DNA of 64,000 nt from Marivivens sp. (GTDB lineage: Bacteria > Pseudomonadota > Alphaproteobacteria > Rhodobacterales > Rhodobacteraceae). Shown here in pieces: positions 8,299-17,328 of the stretch; position 1 is the first letter of the stretch; each line of letters starts with the position of its first letter. The translations under genes were made by a program, and so were the position numbers. A model generated the notes under the pieces. The model had not been told where the DNA came from, did no database searches, and was given only the letters and a program-made list of their open reading frames with translations. The DNA lies in the NCBI GenBank assembly GCA_024642115.1, contig JAHEBU010000001.1, positions 124,001 to 188,000 on the forward strand, in the 5' to 3' direction.

Positions 8299-8484
8299 AT
8301 GCTGAAGATGTTGAAAAACTTCCGCGATCAGGAAGACGGCGCGATCACGGTGGACTGGGTCGTCCTCACGGCAGGAATTGTCGGTCTGGGTTTTGCGATC
8401 GTGGTCGGCATTGGCACGACGGCGACACAACAGTCCAACAGTGTCGGCTCTTATGTCGGCAACATGAGCATCGCGACATACTGA
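8299..8484 (+). CDS. flp: Flp-type pilin 3 (divergent)
   Basis: A third pilin, again 61 residues when started at the ATG at 8299, which has GGAGGG just upstream; the ATG at 8287 overlaps that site and is rejected. The leader MLKMLKNFRDQEDG ends in Gly, then AITVDWVVLTAGIVGLGF. It differs from the other two in its C-terminal half (TTATQQSNSVGSYVG) but shares the ending SIATY/GIATY. Located after a terminator and ahead of cpaB, it may be expressed at a different level and serve as a minor or alternative pilin (inference). Confidence 0.93.
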   Translation: MLKMLKNFRDQEDGAITVDWVVLTAGIVGLGFAIVVGIGTTATQQSNSVGSYVGNMSIATY

Positions 8485-8617
8485 TGACGGTTCGGGCCAG
8501 CTCGGCCCGGAACAGGACATGGGCCGCTGACAAAGACCTTGAACGGGCACGTCAGCGTTGGTTTCGGCAAAGGTCCCCTTTGCCAGTGGTACAGGCAGAT
8601 CTGGAAAGGAACAGAGG

Positions 8618-9466
8618 ATGAGAGCGGTTTTTGGATTGGTCCTTGTCGTCGGGGTGGCCCTTGCTGGGTTCGCCGTCTACATGGTCCAAGGTTATTTTGA
8701 ACAGCAGCGCGCTGTTCTTGTGCGGCAGCAGCAGGCGATCAACCAGGTGATCCCCACCGTTGACGTCTATGCCGTCAAACGCGACATGGTTTATGGCGAG
8801 CGGATCACCAAGGACGACATCCAGGTGATCAAGTACGCCGAACCCTTCTTGCCCGCCGGTGTGTTCAAGACCGAAGAAGAGCTGTTCTCCAAAGGTCCGG
8901 ACGAACTGCGTGTGGTCTTGCGCCCGATGGAGGCAAACGAACCCATTTTGGCCGTCAAGGTCACTGAACCTGGCGAAGATGCCGGCATCACCTCGCGCCT
9001 TGGTCGCGGCATGCGCGCCTTTGCCATCAAGGTTGATGTCAGCAGCGGCGTGTCCGGCTTTCTGCGCCCCGGTGATACGGTCGACGTCTATTGGACCGGC
9101 CAGAGCGCCGGAAATGGCACTGGCATCACCAAACTGATCGAGACCAGCATCAAGATCGTGGCCGTCGACCAAACCGCCGATGCCAACTACAGCGGGGCCA
9201 GCATTGCCCGCACCGTCACAGTCGAGGCCACACCCCAACAGGTTGCTTCGCTAGCTCAGGCCCAGTCGACCGGGAACCTGTCCCTGTCTTTGGTGGGCTC
9301 GGAAGATGACACCGTGGCCAGCGCGACCGAGGTCGATCAGCGCACACTTCTGGGCATCGTCGATACCCCGACAGCAGCCGCAACGCCCGAGGCAAAGGTC
9401 TGCACGATCAAGACCCGGCGCGGTGCGGATGAGGTCGAAGTCCCGATCCCCTGCGCCACAAACTGA
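8618..9466 (+). CDS. cpaB: Flp pilus assembly protein CpaB (RcpC)
   Basis: A 282-residue protein with an N-terminal membrane anchor (FGLVLVVGVALAGFAVYMV) and then a SAF domain (VYAVKRDMVYGERITKDDIQ). The RcpC/CpaB-type region (GMRAFAIKVDVSSGVSGFLRPGDTVDVYW) follows. CpaB acts in the periplasm with the CpaC secretin. Start at the ATG at 8618 with AAAGGA upstream; earlier in-frame codons have no ribosome site and would spoil the anchor. An intrinsic terminator follows. Confidence 0.94.
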   Translation: MRAVFGLVLVVGVALAGFAVYMVQGYFEQQRAVLVRQQQAINQVIPTVDVYAVKRDMVYGERITKDDIQVIKYAEPFLPAGVFKTEEELFSKGPDELRVVLRPMEANEPILAVKVTEPGEDAGITSRLGRGMRAFAIKVDVSSGVSGFLRPGDTVDVYWTGQSAGNGTGITKLIETSIKIVAVDQTADANYSGASIARTVTVEATPQQVASLAQAQSTGNLSLSLVGSEDDTVASATEVDQRTLLGIVDTPTAAATPEAKVCTIKTRRGADEVEVPIPCATN

Positions 9467-9490
9467 CCCTTTGTTCCTGCCGTTCCACTG

Positions 9491-9522
9491 ATGCGCGCCC
9501 CCTCAAGGGCGCGCATTTCCTT
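9491..9522 (+). terminator. intrinsic terminator after cpaB
   Basis: ATGCGCGCCC (9491-9500) pairs perfectly with GGGCGCGCAT (9507-9516), loop CCTCAA, followed by TTCCTT. It separates cpaB from cpaC, so cpaC probably has its own promoter in the AT-richer 9523-9670 stretch. Confidence 0.75.
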
Positions 9523-9670
9523 AACAAAAATGTCACGTGTTGCGACTTATCCACATAAACGTCGGCTCCCAATCTATTGATTCTTGCAAAAAATGTCGGT
9601 TCGGGCAATTGTCTGCTCAACGACGGGCGAAAATGTCCCGCAATCGGGCGTGATCGGAGAGGCAGGTCAC

Positions 9671-11086
9671 ATGACATATGACAGATTTCTAAAAGCGGCT
9701 CTTGTTGGGTTCGCGCTTTCAATTTCAACGGTTCCCGCGATCGGCCATGCCGAAACGCTGACCGTGATGCGCGGATCAACGTCCAGCGCATTGAACGTGC
9801 CGATGAACAGAGCGGTGGTGGTCGAAAGCGACACACCCTTTACCGAACTGTCCATCGCCAACCCCGGCATTGCCGATATCTCGACCCTGTCGGACAAGAC
9901 GATCTATGTCCTGGGCAAGGCGCCGGGCCGCACCACACTGACCCTTCTGGGCGCAGACGGACGGCTGATCACCAACGTGGAAATCCACGTGGCCCCCGAT
10001 ATCGCGGAATTCAAGGAACGGCTGGAACAGATCCTGCCGGGCGAACCAATCGAAGTGCGTACCGCCAACGACGGCATCGTCCTGTCGGGCACCGTATCCT
10101 CGACAGCGCGGCTCGACCGGGCGATGGAACTGGCCCAGCGCTATGCCCCAGACAAGGTTTCCAACCTGATGTCGGTGGGTGGCACCCAGCAGGTCATGCT
10201 CAAAGTCCGGTTTGCAGAAATGCAGCGGTCTGTTTCAAAGTCCCTCTCGTCCTCGTTGTCGCTGAACGGGTCGGCAATCGGCGGCGATCTTGGACTTTCG
10301 GGCGGGACCAACACACTGAACAACAGCAGTGCGGTCAGCTCGTCTCTGAGTGGCTCCATTCCATCGAGCAACGAAAACAACGGCGCGGTCCTGTTCGGCT
10401 TCAACGCCGGCGGGCTTGAGGTTGGCATCCTTCTGGAAGCGCTCGAAGCTCGCGGTGTCGTGCGCACGCTGGCAGAACCCAACCTGACCGCCCTGTCCGG
10501 CCAAGAGGCAAAGTTCCTTGCTGGTGGCGAATATCCTGTGCCGGTCAGCCAGACCAACGGGTCGATCACGGTCGAATACAAACCGTTTGGTGTCGAGCTG
10601 ACGTTTACCCCCCGCGTCGTGGATGGTGACCTGATCAACCTCGAACTCAACGCTTCGGTGTCGTCTATCGACCCGTCCAACGGGTTCACTTCGAACGGGT
10701 TTACGGTCGACGCGTTCAAGAAACGCGAGACATCGACCACCGTCGAGATGCGCGACGGCGAAAGCTTTGCCATCGCGGGCCTCATGTCCGACGATTTCAC
10801 CGACCTGAACGGTCAGGTGCCGTGGCTGGGGGATATCCCGGTTCTTGGCGCGCTGTTCCGCAGCGCCCAATTCGAAAGCAAGCAGACCGAGCTCGTCATC
10901 ATCGTGACCGCCCATCTGGTCACACCGACCCGGGGCGAGGCCTTGGCCCTGCCCACCGATCGGGTGCGCCCGCCCAGCGAACGCGACCTGTTCCTGAATG
11001 GCCGCGTGTCTGCCCCCACGACCGGTGCAGCCGGTGAAGTGGCCCGTCAGGACTTTAGCGGGTCCTACGGCTATGTTCTTGATTGA
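9671..11086 (+). CDS. cpaC: Flp pilus secretin CpaC (RcpA)
   Basis: A 471-residue outer-membrane secretin of the type II/III superfamily. A signal peptide (MTYDRFLKAALVGFALSI to GHAE) leads into a pilus/flagella-associated N-terminal domain (VVVESDTPFTELSIANPGIADI) and a BON-like region (GIVLSGTVSS). The secretin core follows, with VMLKVRFAEMQR, LAEPNLTALSGQEAKFLAGGEYPVP and the C-terminal VPWLGDIPVLGALFRS. The start is the ATG at 9671, which gives the signal peptide. It forms the pore through which the Flp fibre leaves. Confidence 0.95.
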   Translation: MTYDRFLKAALVGFALSISTVPAIGHAETLTVMRGSTSSALNVPMNRAVVVESDTPFTELSIANPGIADISTLSDKTIYVLGKAPGRTTLTLLGADGRLITNVEIHVAPDIAEFKERLEQILPGEPIEVRTANDGIVLSGTVSSTARLDRAMELAQRYAPDKVSNLMSVGGTQQVMLKVRFAEMQRSVSKSLSSSLSLNGSAIGGDLGLSGGTNTLNNSSAVSSSLSGSIPSSNENNGAVLFGFNAGGLEVGILLEALEARGVVRTLAEPNLTALSGQEAKFLAGGEYPVPVSQTNGSITVEYKPFGVELTFTPRVVDGDLINLELNASVSSIDPSNGFTSNGFTVDAFKKRETSTTVEMRDGESFAIAGLMSDDFTDLNGQVPWLGDIPVLGALFRSAQFESKQTELVIIVTAHLVTPTRGEALALPTDRVRPPSERDLFLNGRVSAPTTGAAGEVARQDFSGSYGYVLD

Positions 11087-11108
11087 TAAGGCGAAAAGGA
11101 CCGGGGCT

Positions 11109-11765
11109 ATGAAAAACATACTCGCACTGACCGCCTCGGCGCTCTTGCTGGCTGGCTGTAACGATCCAAATTCGGCCTGGAACCGTCCGGCCGGGTCAAT
11201 CAGCAACACCGGTGATTTCGGGGCGGCGACCATGCAGAATACGCAGGTCATGTCCGGCGACCAAAGCTTTACGATCCAGTTGGGCCAACGGTTTGCTAGC
11301 GAAGTGAACACGACGGTCAACTTCGCCTTTAATTCGTCCGTTCTGGACGGCGAAGCCCAGGCCATCCTGCGTCAGCAGGCCGACTGGATCCGCCAGTTCC
11401 CCGAGCTGAAGTTCAAGGTCTTTGGTCACACCGACCTGGTTGGATCGAATGCGTCCAACTACCGGCTTGGTCTGCGCCGCGCGCAGGCAGTGGTGGCCTA
11501 TCTAGCCACTCAGGGTGTCAGCACATCGCGCCTTCAGGCTTTGGTGTCCTATGGCGAAACCCGCCCGGTCATCCAGACGCCCAACATGGAGCGCGCCAAC
11601 CGCCGCACCGTCACCGAGGTGTCGGGATTCGTGGCAGGCGGTCGCCAGGGTGGGACGCTTAACGGCAAGTACGCCGAAGTCATATTCCGCGAATACATTG
11701 CCAGCGCCACGCCGACGCCGCAGATTTCGCAAACCACAGGTGCTGACCTGCAAGTGGCCAACTAA
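11109..11765 (+). CDS. OmpA-family lipoprotein of the Tad locus
   Basis: A 218-residue lipoprotein. MKNILALTASALLLAGC is a signal peptide with lipobox LAGC. The C-terminal half is an OmpA-like peptidoglycan-binding domain: VNFAFNSSVLDGEAQAIL, FKVFGHTDLVGSNASNYRLG and SYGETRPV with NRRTVTEV. It likely anchors the secretin complex to the cell wall. The ATG at 11109 was chosen because it creates the lipoprotein signal; an upstream in-frame extension overlaps cpaC. Confidence 0.9.
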   Translation: MKNILALTASALLLAGCNDPNSAWNRPAGSISNTGDFGAATMQNTQVMSGDQSFTIQLGQRFASEVNTTVNFAFNSSVLDGEAQAILRQQADWIRQFPELKFKVFGHTDLVGSNASNYRLGLRRAQAVVAYLATQGVSTSRLQALVSYGETRPVIQTPNMERANRRTVTEVSGFVAGGRQGGTLNGKYAEVIFREYIASATPTPQISQTTGADLQVAN

Positions 11766-11777
11766 GGCATACACTTT

Positions 11778-11811
11778 TTGTTGACGCCCTGCCCCGCATT
11801 GGCGTCAACAA
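11778..11811. repeat. inverted repeat after the OmpA-like gene
   Basis: TTGTTGACGCC (11778-11788) and GGCGTCAACAA (11801-11811) form a perfect 11-bp inverted repeat around a 12-base loop, starting 12 bases after the stop codon. There is no T-run after the stem on the + strand, so it is either an mRNA 3' stabiliser, a weak terminator or a binding site ahead of cpaE. The rest of 11766-12018 shows no gene; a smaller GCCCGGA/TCCGGGC hairpin lies near 11930. Confidence 0.5.
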
Positions 11812-12018
11812 CACCACGAAAAACCCCGTGATCGTCGCAAGATACCGCACAATTACAGTTTTTCGGCCCAAATCTCGTCACGATTGACCGCCAATGTCCT
11901 CTCAATGGGACAACCATGCCCGGACGATCCGGGCAGGGGCAGTGACGAAGATGCGGCAAGCCAACAGGCAGCCTCCGTGTCGCCGGCCACTCTGCCCCGT
12001 CAATAAGGACGTGAGGCA

Positions 12019-13269
12019 ATGAGTAGTAACGCCGTTTTGCAACCTGAACTGCAGCCCATCGTGGCCTGCACAGTCAGCCGCGATGTTCAGATCTTTGATC
12101 TGCTGATCGAGGATATGGAAACTGTTCTGGGCGAACGCTGGGGGGACCTCGGCTTTGCCGATGCCCTGGCGTTTCTTGAACAACCGGATGCGGAAAGTCT
12201 GAAATTTATCGCCGTCGCCCTGAATGCCGACGACGAAGAGGACCTGTCGCTGATCGTGGACGTCATCGCTGCCGCCAAGGCGCGCGACATCAAGGTGATC
12301 CTGATCACCGAAGATGTCAGCCCAGCCGCGCTGCACACCCTTTTGCGCGAAGGGGGCGACGAGTTCATCCCCTATCCCCTGCCCGAAGGCGAGCTGGCCG
12401 CAGCCGTCGACCGCGTGCTGGCCCCGCCCGAAGCCCCGCCTCTGGCACCCGAACTCCAGAACAAGCTCAAGGCGACTGGCGACCGCTCTGGCGTTGTCAT
12501 CCCGGTTCACGGCATGGCCGGTGGGACCGGGGCCACGACACTGGCCGTCAACCTCGCCTGGGAACTGGCAAATATCGACAAGAACGATCCGCCGCGCGTC
12601 TGTCTTCTGGATCTGGACCTGCAATTCGGATCGGCCTCGACCTACCTGGACCTGCCGCGGCGTGAATCGGTTCTGGAACTGTTGTCGGATACCGAAGCCA
12701 TGGACAGCGATTCGTTCATGCAGGCTCTTTTGTCCTACAACCAGAAACTGCACGTCCTGACCGCACCCACCGACATGGTCCCGCTTGACCTGGTCACGCC
12801 CGTGGACATTGGCCGACTGATCGAGATGGCCCGCGTCAACTTTGACTACGTGGTTATCGACATGCCCTCGACGATGGTCGAATGGTCGCAGACCGTGCTC
12901 GAGGCCGCCCACGTCTATTTCGCCACGCTAGAAATGGATATGCGCTCGGCTCAGAACACCCTGAGGCTCAAACGGGCGCTTCAGTCCGAGGATCTGCCCT
13001 TTGCCAAGCTGCGGTTCATCCTGAACCGCGCCCCCGGCTTTACCGATCTGAACGGCAAGAGCCGCGTCAAGCGGCTGGCGGAATCGCTGGGCATCGCCAT
13101 CGAAGTCCAGCTTCCCGACGGCGGCAAGGCCGTGGCGCAGAACGCCGATCACGGCATCCCCATGTCCGAAGGCATAGCCAAGAACGCCCTGCGCAAGGAA
13201 ATCGCCAAGCTCGCGAAGTCCGTCCACGACGTCAACAAGGCCGACGCCAAAGTCGCGGCCAAGAAGTAA
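12019..13269 (+). CDS. cpaE: Flp pilus localisation ATPase-like CpaE (TadZ)
   Basis: A 416-residue protein. A degenerate receiver-like N-terminal domain (about 1-140) is followed by a ParA/MinD-like domain. Its deviant Walker A region reads HGMAGGTGATTLAVNLAWEL: the lysine of KGGxGKT is missing, as in many TadZ proteins, so ATP binding may be weak or altered. Later blocks VCLLDLDLQFGSASTYLDL and FDYVVIDMPSTM are typical of the family. CpaE/TadZ directs the pilus machine to the cell pole. It begins the cpaE-cpaF-tadB-tadC run, with the next gene 12 bases away. Confidence 0.92.
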   Translation: MSSNAVLQPELQPIVACTVSRDVQIFDLLIEDMETVLGERWGDLGFADALAFLEQPDAESLKFIAVALNADDEEDLSLIVDVIAAAKARDIKVILITEDVSPAALHTLLREGGDEFIPYPLPEGELAAAVDRVLAPPEAPPLAPELQNKLKATGDRSGVVIPVHGMAGGTGATTLAVNLAWELANIDKNDPPRVCLLDLDLQFGSASTYLDLPRRESVLELLSDTEAMDSDSFMQALLSYNQKLHVLTAPTDMVPLDLVTPVDIGRLIEMARVNFDYVVIDMPSTMVEWSQTVLEAAHVYFATLEMDMRSAQNTLRLKRALQSEDLPFAKLRFILNRAPGFTDLNGKSRVKRLAESLGIAIEVQLPDGGKAVAQNADHGIPMSEGIAKNALRKEIAKLAKSVHDVNKADAKVAAKK

Positions 13270-13281
13270 GGAGGTCAGGTC

Positions 13282-14733
13282 ATGTTTTCGAAATACAAAA
13301 AGCCCGGAACCCCGCCTGCCGGCCCCGCCGGCGCCGCAGCAGCCGCCCCGCGCCCCGGCAACGTGACCCCGATCGCCGCCGCCGACCCGAAAAAGTCGAT
13401 GATGCAGCCCAACCGGGGGAAACCCGCCGAACCTGCACCCGCCGACAAAGAGAAAAAGCGCAAAGAGCGATTGGGCGAAATCAAGCTCGAACTGCACAAG
13501 GCGCTGTTGGATAACTTGAACCTGGCCGCCCTTGAAAAGGCATCCGAATCCGAACTGCGCCAGGAAATCAACGCCATCGCCACCGAGTCCCTCGAAGAGA
13601 TGGGAATCGTTCTGAACCGCGAAGAGCGGCAGATGCTCAACCAGGACCTCTATGACGAGGTGACGGGTCTGGGTCCGCTGGAAACCCTTCTCAAGGACGA
13701 CAGCGTCAACGATATTCTGGTCAACGGCCCGCAGCAGATCTTTGTGGAACGGGCCGGTAAACTGCAACTGACCGACATCACCTTCAAGGATGAACGGCAC
13801 CTGCTGCGCATCATCGACAAAATCGTGTCGGCCGTGGGTCGCCGTGTCGATGAATCCAACCCCTATGTCGACGCCCGTCTGGGCGACGGATCGCGTTTCA
13901 ACGCGATGGTCGGCCCGATCGCGGTCGACGGCAGCCTGGTCTCCATTCGTAAGTTCAAGAAGGACAAACTCGGCATCGACGATCTGGTCAAGTTCGGCGC
14001 CTTTACCGAAGAAATGGCCGCCTATTTGCAGGCCGCAGTCGCCACCCGTCTGAACATCATCGTGTCGGGCGGTACGGGTTCTGGTAAGACGACCACGCTT
14101 AACGCCCTGTCATCCTTCATCGACAACAACGAACGCATCCTGACGATCGAAGATACGGCCGAACTTCAGCTGCAACAAACCCATGTGGGCCGGATGGAAA
14201 GCCGCCCGCCCAACGTCGAAGGCAAGGGCGCTGTGACCCAGCGCGACTGTCTGCGCAACGCCCTGCGGATGCGTCCTGACCGGATCATCGTCGGTGAAAC
14301 GCGCGGCGAGGAAGTCATCGACATGTTGCAGGCCATGAACACCGGCCACGACGGGTCAATGACCACGATCCACGCCAACTCTGCCCGCGACGGTGTCAGC
14401 CGTCTTGAAAACATGGTGGCCATGGCCGGGATCGAAATGCCACTCAAGGCCGTGCGGTCCCAGATCGCATCGGCTGTGAACCTGATCGTGCAGGCGTCGC
14501 GCCTTCAGGACGGGTCGCGCCGCATGACCTCGATCACCGAAATCACCGGCATGGAGGGCGACGTCATCTCGATGCAGGAAGTGTTCCGGTACCAGCGCGT
14601 GGGCCTGACCCCCGATAACAAGATCATCGGTCACTTTACCGCCACGGGCGTCCGGTCACACTTTTCCGAACGCTTCAAGCTGTGGGGCTACGACCTGCCC
14701 GCCGCCATCTTTGAACCCTTCGCAGCCGAGTAA
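13282..14733 (+). CDS. cpaF: Flp pilus assembly ATPase CpaF (TadA)
   Basis: A 483-residue type II/IV secretion ATPase. A Pro/Ala-rich N-terminal tail (about 1-60) precedes the N-terminal domain, the Walker [13 protein letters not shown] (about residues 262-273), Asp box ([14 protein letters not shown]), Walker B region ([16 protein letters not shown]) and His box ([13 protein letters not shown]). It powers Flp pilus extension and perhaps retraction at the inner membrane. An AAGGAGG site lies just before the ATG. Confidence 0.96.
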   Translation: MFSKYKKPGTPPAGPAGAAAAAPRPGNVTPIAAADPKKSMMQPNRGKPAEPAPADKEKKRKERLGEIKLELHKALLDNLNLAALEKASESELRQEINAIATESLEEMGIVLNREERQMLNQDLYDEVTGLGPLETLLKDDSVNDILVNGPQQIFVERAGKLQLTDITFKDERHLLRIIDKIVSAVGRRVDESNPYVDARLGDGSRFNAMVGPIAVDGSLVSIRKFKKDKLGIDDLVKFGAFTEEMAAYLQAAVATRLNIIVSGGTGSGKTTTLNALSSFIDNNERILTIEDTAELQLQQTHVGRMESRPPNVEGKGAVTQRDCLRNALRMRPDRIIVGETRGEEVIDMLQAMNTGHDGSMTTIHANSARDGVSRLENMVAMAGIEMPLKAVRSQIASAVNLIVQASRLQDGSRRMTSITEITGMEGDVISMQEVFRYQRVGLTPDNKIIGHFTATGVRSHFSERFKLWGYDLPAAIFEPFAAE

Positions 14734-14738
14734 GCATC

Positions 14739-15707
14739 ATGCAGATTTCAGCCGAACCGATCATCTACGGGATCATCTTCATCGCCATCATCGTGCTGGT
14801 CGAAGGGATTTACCTGACTGTCTTCGGCAAATCCATCAGCCTGAACAACAAGGTCAACCGCCGCCTGGACCTTCTGGAAAAGGGCGGACGGCGCGAAGAG
14901 GTTTTGGAACAACTCCGCAAGGAGATGACCCAGCACCTCAATTCCAAGTCGATCCCGATCTATTCGATCCTTGCCTCCAAGGCGCAAAAGGCCAACATCG
15001 CCTTTACGCCACCGCAACTGATGATGATCATGGCGGGACTTGGCGTCGTGGCCTTTATCGGGCTGACCGTCGGCACCAGCGCGGGCTTGCCCGTGCGAGC
15101 AGCGGTGTCTGTCGTCATGGGCATCGGCGGCGTCTATTTCTGGATCAACAAGAAGGCCAAGAAGCGGTTTTCAATGCTCGAAGAGCAACTGCCGGACGCT
15201 GTCGAACTGATGGTTCGCAGCTTGCGCGTGGGGCATCCGTTCTCATCTGCCGTGGCGATTGTGGCCAAAGAGGTCCCCGATCCGCTGGGCACCGAAATGG
15301 GCGTGATTTCGGACGAGGCCGCCTATGGCCGCGACATGGGCGAAAGCCTCAAGGCGATGGCCGAACGCATCGACATGCAGGATTTGCGCTTTCTGGCCGT
15401 GGCGGTGACCATCCAGCAGACCTCGGGCGGTAACCTGGCCGAAATTCTGGACGGTCTGTCCAAGGTGATCCGTGCGCGGTTCAAGCTGTTCCGCCGGGTC
15501 AAGGCGATCACCGCCGAAGCCAAGTGGTCGGGTATGTTCCTGTCGGTCTTCCCGCTGCTGGCGCTGGTCGGCATCAACGTGATCCAGCCGCACTATTACG
15601 ACGAGGTCATGAAGACCGCAGTGTTCATTCCCGCCTGCCTTGTGGTGGCCGGTTTCCTGGGGGCCAACATGTTCGTCATGAAGACCCTCACCAACATCAA
15701 GGTTTAA
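14739..15707 (+). CDS. tadB: Flp pilus inner-membrane protein TadB
   Basis: A 322-residue type II secretion F-domain protein. It has N-terminal membrane helices (IIYGIIFIAIIVLVEGIYL and MMIMAGLGVVAFIGL), a cytoplasmic F domain (EEQLPDAVELMVRSLRVGHPFSSAV, QTSGGNLAEILDGLSKVIR) and C-terminal helices. With TadC it forms the platform that CpaF acts on. Starts 5 bases after cpaF. Confidence 0.95.
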   Translation: MQISAEPIIYGIIFIAIIVLVEGIYLTVFGKSISLNNKVNRRLDLLEKGGRREEVLEQLRKEMTQHLNSKSIPIYSILASKAQKANIAFTPPQLMMIMAGLGVVAFIGLTVGTSAGLPVRAAVSVVMGIGGVYFWINKKAKKRFSMLEEQLPDAVELMVRSLRVGHPFSSAVAIVAKEVPDPLGTEMGVISDEAAYGRDMGESLKAMAERIDMQDLRFLAVAVTIQQTSGGNLAEILDGLSKVIRARFKLFRRVKAITAEAKWSGMFLSVFPLLALVGINVIQPHYYDEVMKTAVFIPACLVVAGFLGANMFVMKTLTNIKV

Positions 15708-15716
15708 GGTGGCATC

Positions 15717-16712
15717 ATGGGCTTTCTGAATTCCATCAACACGATGCTGATCGACAAGCTGGGCCCCTTCGGTCCGCTGATGATCGTCGGTATGCTCGGT
15801 CTGCTGATGATCGGCCTGACCCTGCCCACCCTTCTTAAAAAGACGTCCGATCCGCTGGACAAACTTCGGGACGTGCAAAAGGCCGCCGATCTGGCGCAGT
15901 CCAAGACCGCCAAGTTGCGGGATGCGCAGGGTCACGACAAGCTTGAGAAATACTCGAACTTCCTCGAACCACAGGACGAGGTCGAATATTCTGCGATCAA
16001 GCTCAAGCTGCTTCAGGCCGGGTATAAATCGCGCAATGCCGTGCGGATGTATCACTTTTCGCAATTCGCGCTGGGGGTCGGCCTGCTGATCGTCGGGGTG
16101 GGCTATGCGATCCTGAAATCCTCGACCGGTCAGCCCTCGACGCAGGCAACGATCCTGTCGATCCTGATCCCCGGCGTTGTCGGCTACATGCTGCCCAAAT
16201 ACTGGGTCACCCGCCGTCAGGGCGCCCGGCAAGAGGAAATCGTGAACGGCTTTCCCGACAGCCTCGACATGATGCTGGTCTGCGTCGAAGCAGGTCAGTC
16301 GCTGGATCAGTCGATCATTCGTGTGTCGCGCGAACTGCGCTCGGGCTTTCCGGCACTGGCTGACGAATACGAAATGGTCAGCTACGAAATGAAGGCGGGC
16401 AAGGACAAGTCGTCCGTTTTGCGCGACATGTCCGAACGCTGCGGCGTGGCCGACGTGGCCTCTTTCGTCACTGTGCTGATCCAGTCCCAGCAGTTTGGCA
16501 CGTCCATCGCCGAAGCGCTGCGCGTCTATGCCAGCGAAATGCGTGACAAAAGGGTCATGCGCGCCGAAGAAAAGGCCAATACCCTTCCCACCAAGATGAC
16601 GCTGGCCACCATGATGTTGACGGTGCCCCCACTTCTCATCATCCTGATCGGGCCGTCGGTCTACGGGATCGCGGTCATGCTGGGCGGCGGAGGCGCCCCC
16701 GGCCTGAAGTAA
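15717..16712 (+). CDS. tadC: Flp pilus inner-membrane protein TadC
   Basis: A 331-residue paralogue of TadB with a membrane helix near residues 18-40 and the F domain (VNGFPDSLDMMLVCVEAGQSLDQSI, QQFGTSIAEALRVYASEMR). It ends with the signature KMTLATMMLTVPPLLIILIG. It partners TadB in the platform; the genes are 9 bases apart. Confidence 0.95.
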   Translation: MGFLNSINTMLIDKLGPFGPLMIVGMLGLLMIGLTLPTLLKKTSDPLDKLRDVQKAADLAQSKTAKLRDAQGHDKLEKYSNFLEPQDEVEYSAIKLKLLQAGYKSRNAVRMYHFSQFALGVGLLIVGVGYAILKSSTGQPSTQATILSILIPGVVGYMLPKYWVTRRQGARQEEIVNGFPDSLDMMLVCVEAGQSLDQSIIRVSRELRSGFPALADEYEMVSYEMKAGKDKSSVLRDMSERCGVADVASFVTVLIQSQQFGTSIAEALRVYASEMRDKRVMRAEEKANTLPTKMTLATMMLTVPPLLIILIGPSVYGIAVMLGGGGAPGLK

Positions 16713-16739
16713 ACGCACCAACAGGCAAGTCGGGGCAGA

Positions 16740-17297
16740 ATGCGGCTTGGATTATCGGTTACACTTGCGGCTGTCGCCGCTCTGGCCGCCTGTTCGACAG
16801 GCGGCCTGAACCGTTCGGATGGAGTTTATGCGCCGGGCGTGGCCGGTCTGTCCGATCTGGACGGGTTGATGATCGGGCACCGGCTCATGGCGGCCGGTGA
16901 ATACGAACTGGCGCTCGAAGCCTATACCCGGGCCGCCGCCCAGCAGGGCCTGAATGTCGACACGCTGTCAGCCATAGGATCTGCCGACCTGAAACTCGGG
17001 CGGCTTGGGCAAGCGGAAAAGCTACTCCGCCGCGCCACCGAAGAGGACCCAACCTTTCCTCCGGCTTGGAACAATCTGGGCGTAATTCTGATGGAAAAGG
17101 GCGAAATCGCCGAGGCGGCCGAGGTGTTTCGTCGCGCTTATGCCACGGACAACGGCAATTCCGACCAGATTCGCGACAACCTGCGCTTGGCACTCGCAAA
17201 ACTGGAAAACCCCGGCTATGTTGATCCTAACGAGGACGAACAGTTCCAATTGGTGCGGCGGGGGGCGGGCGACTACGTCATCCTGGACGCGCTCTAG
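16740..17297 (+). CDS. TPR lipoprotein, TadD-like (1)
   Basis: A 185-residue lipoprotein: signal peptide MRLGLSVTLAAVAALAAC with lipobox LAAC, then TPR-type repeats (MAAGEYELALEAYTRAAAQQG, LGQAEKLLRRATEEDPTFPPAWNNLG, EIAEAAEVFRRAYA). TadD-type pilotins help place or stabilise the CpaC secretin. Two such genes lie side by side; which one is the functional TadD cannot be told from sequence. Confidence 0.88.
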   Translation: MRLGLSVTLAAVAALAACSTGGLNRSDGVYAPGVAGLSDLDGLMIGHRLMAAGEYELALEAYTRAAAQQGLNVDTLSAIGSADLKLGRLGQAEKLLRRATEEDPTFPPAWNNLGVILMEKGEIAEAAEVFRRAYATDNGNSDQIRDNLRLALAKLENPGYVDPNEDEQFQLVRRGAGDYVILDAL

Positions 17298-17328
17298 AGG
17301 CTAAGAGCAGCAAAAGGACGCAGGCAAC

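Noticed and set aside
12019-13269. Frameshift or decay of cpaE because of the abnormal P-loop
   Set aside because: The frame is intact over 416 codons, the rest of the family sequence is conserved, and TadZ proteins often have such P-loops.
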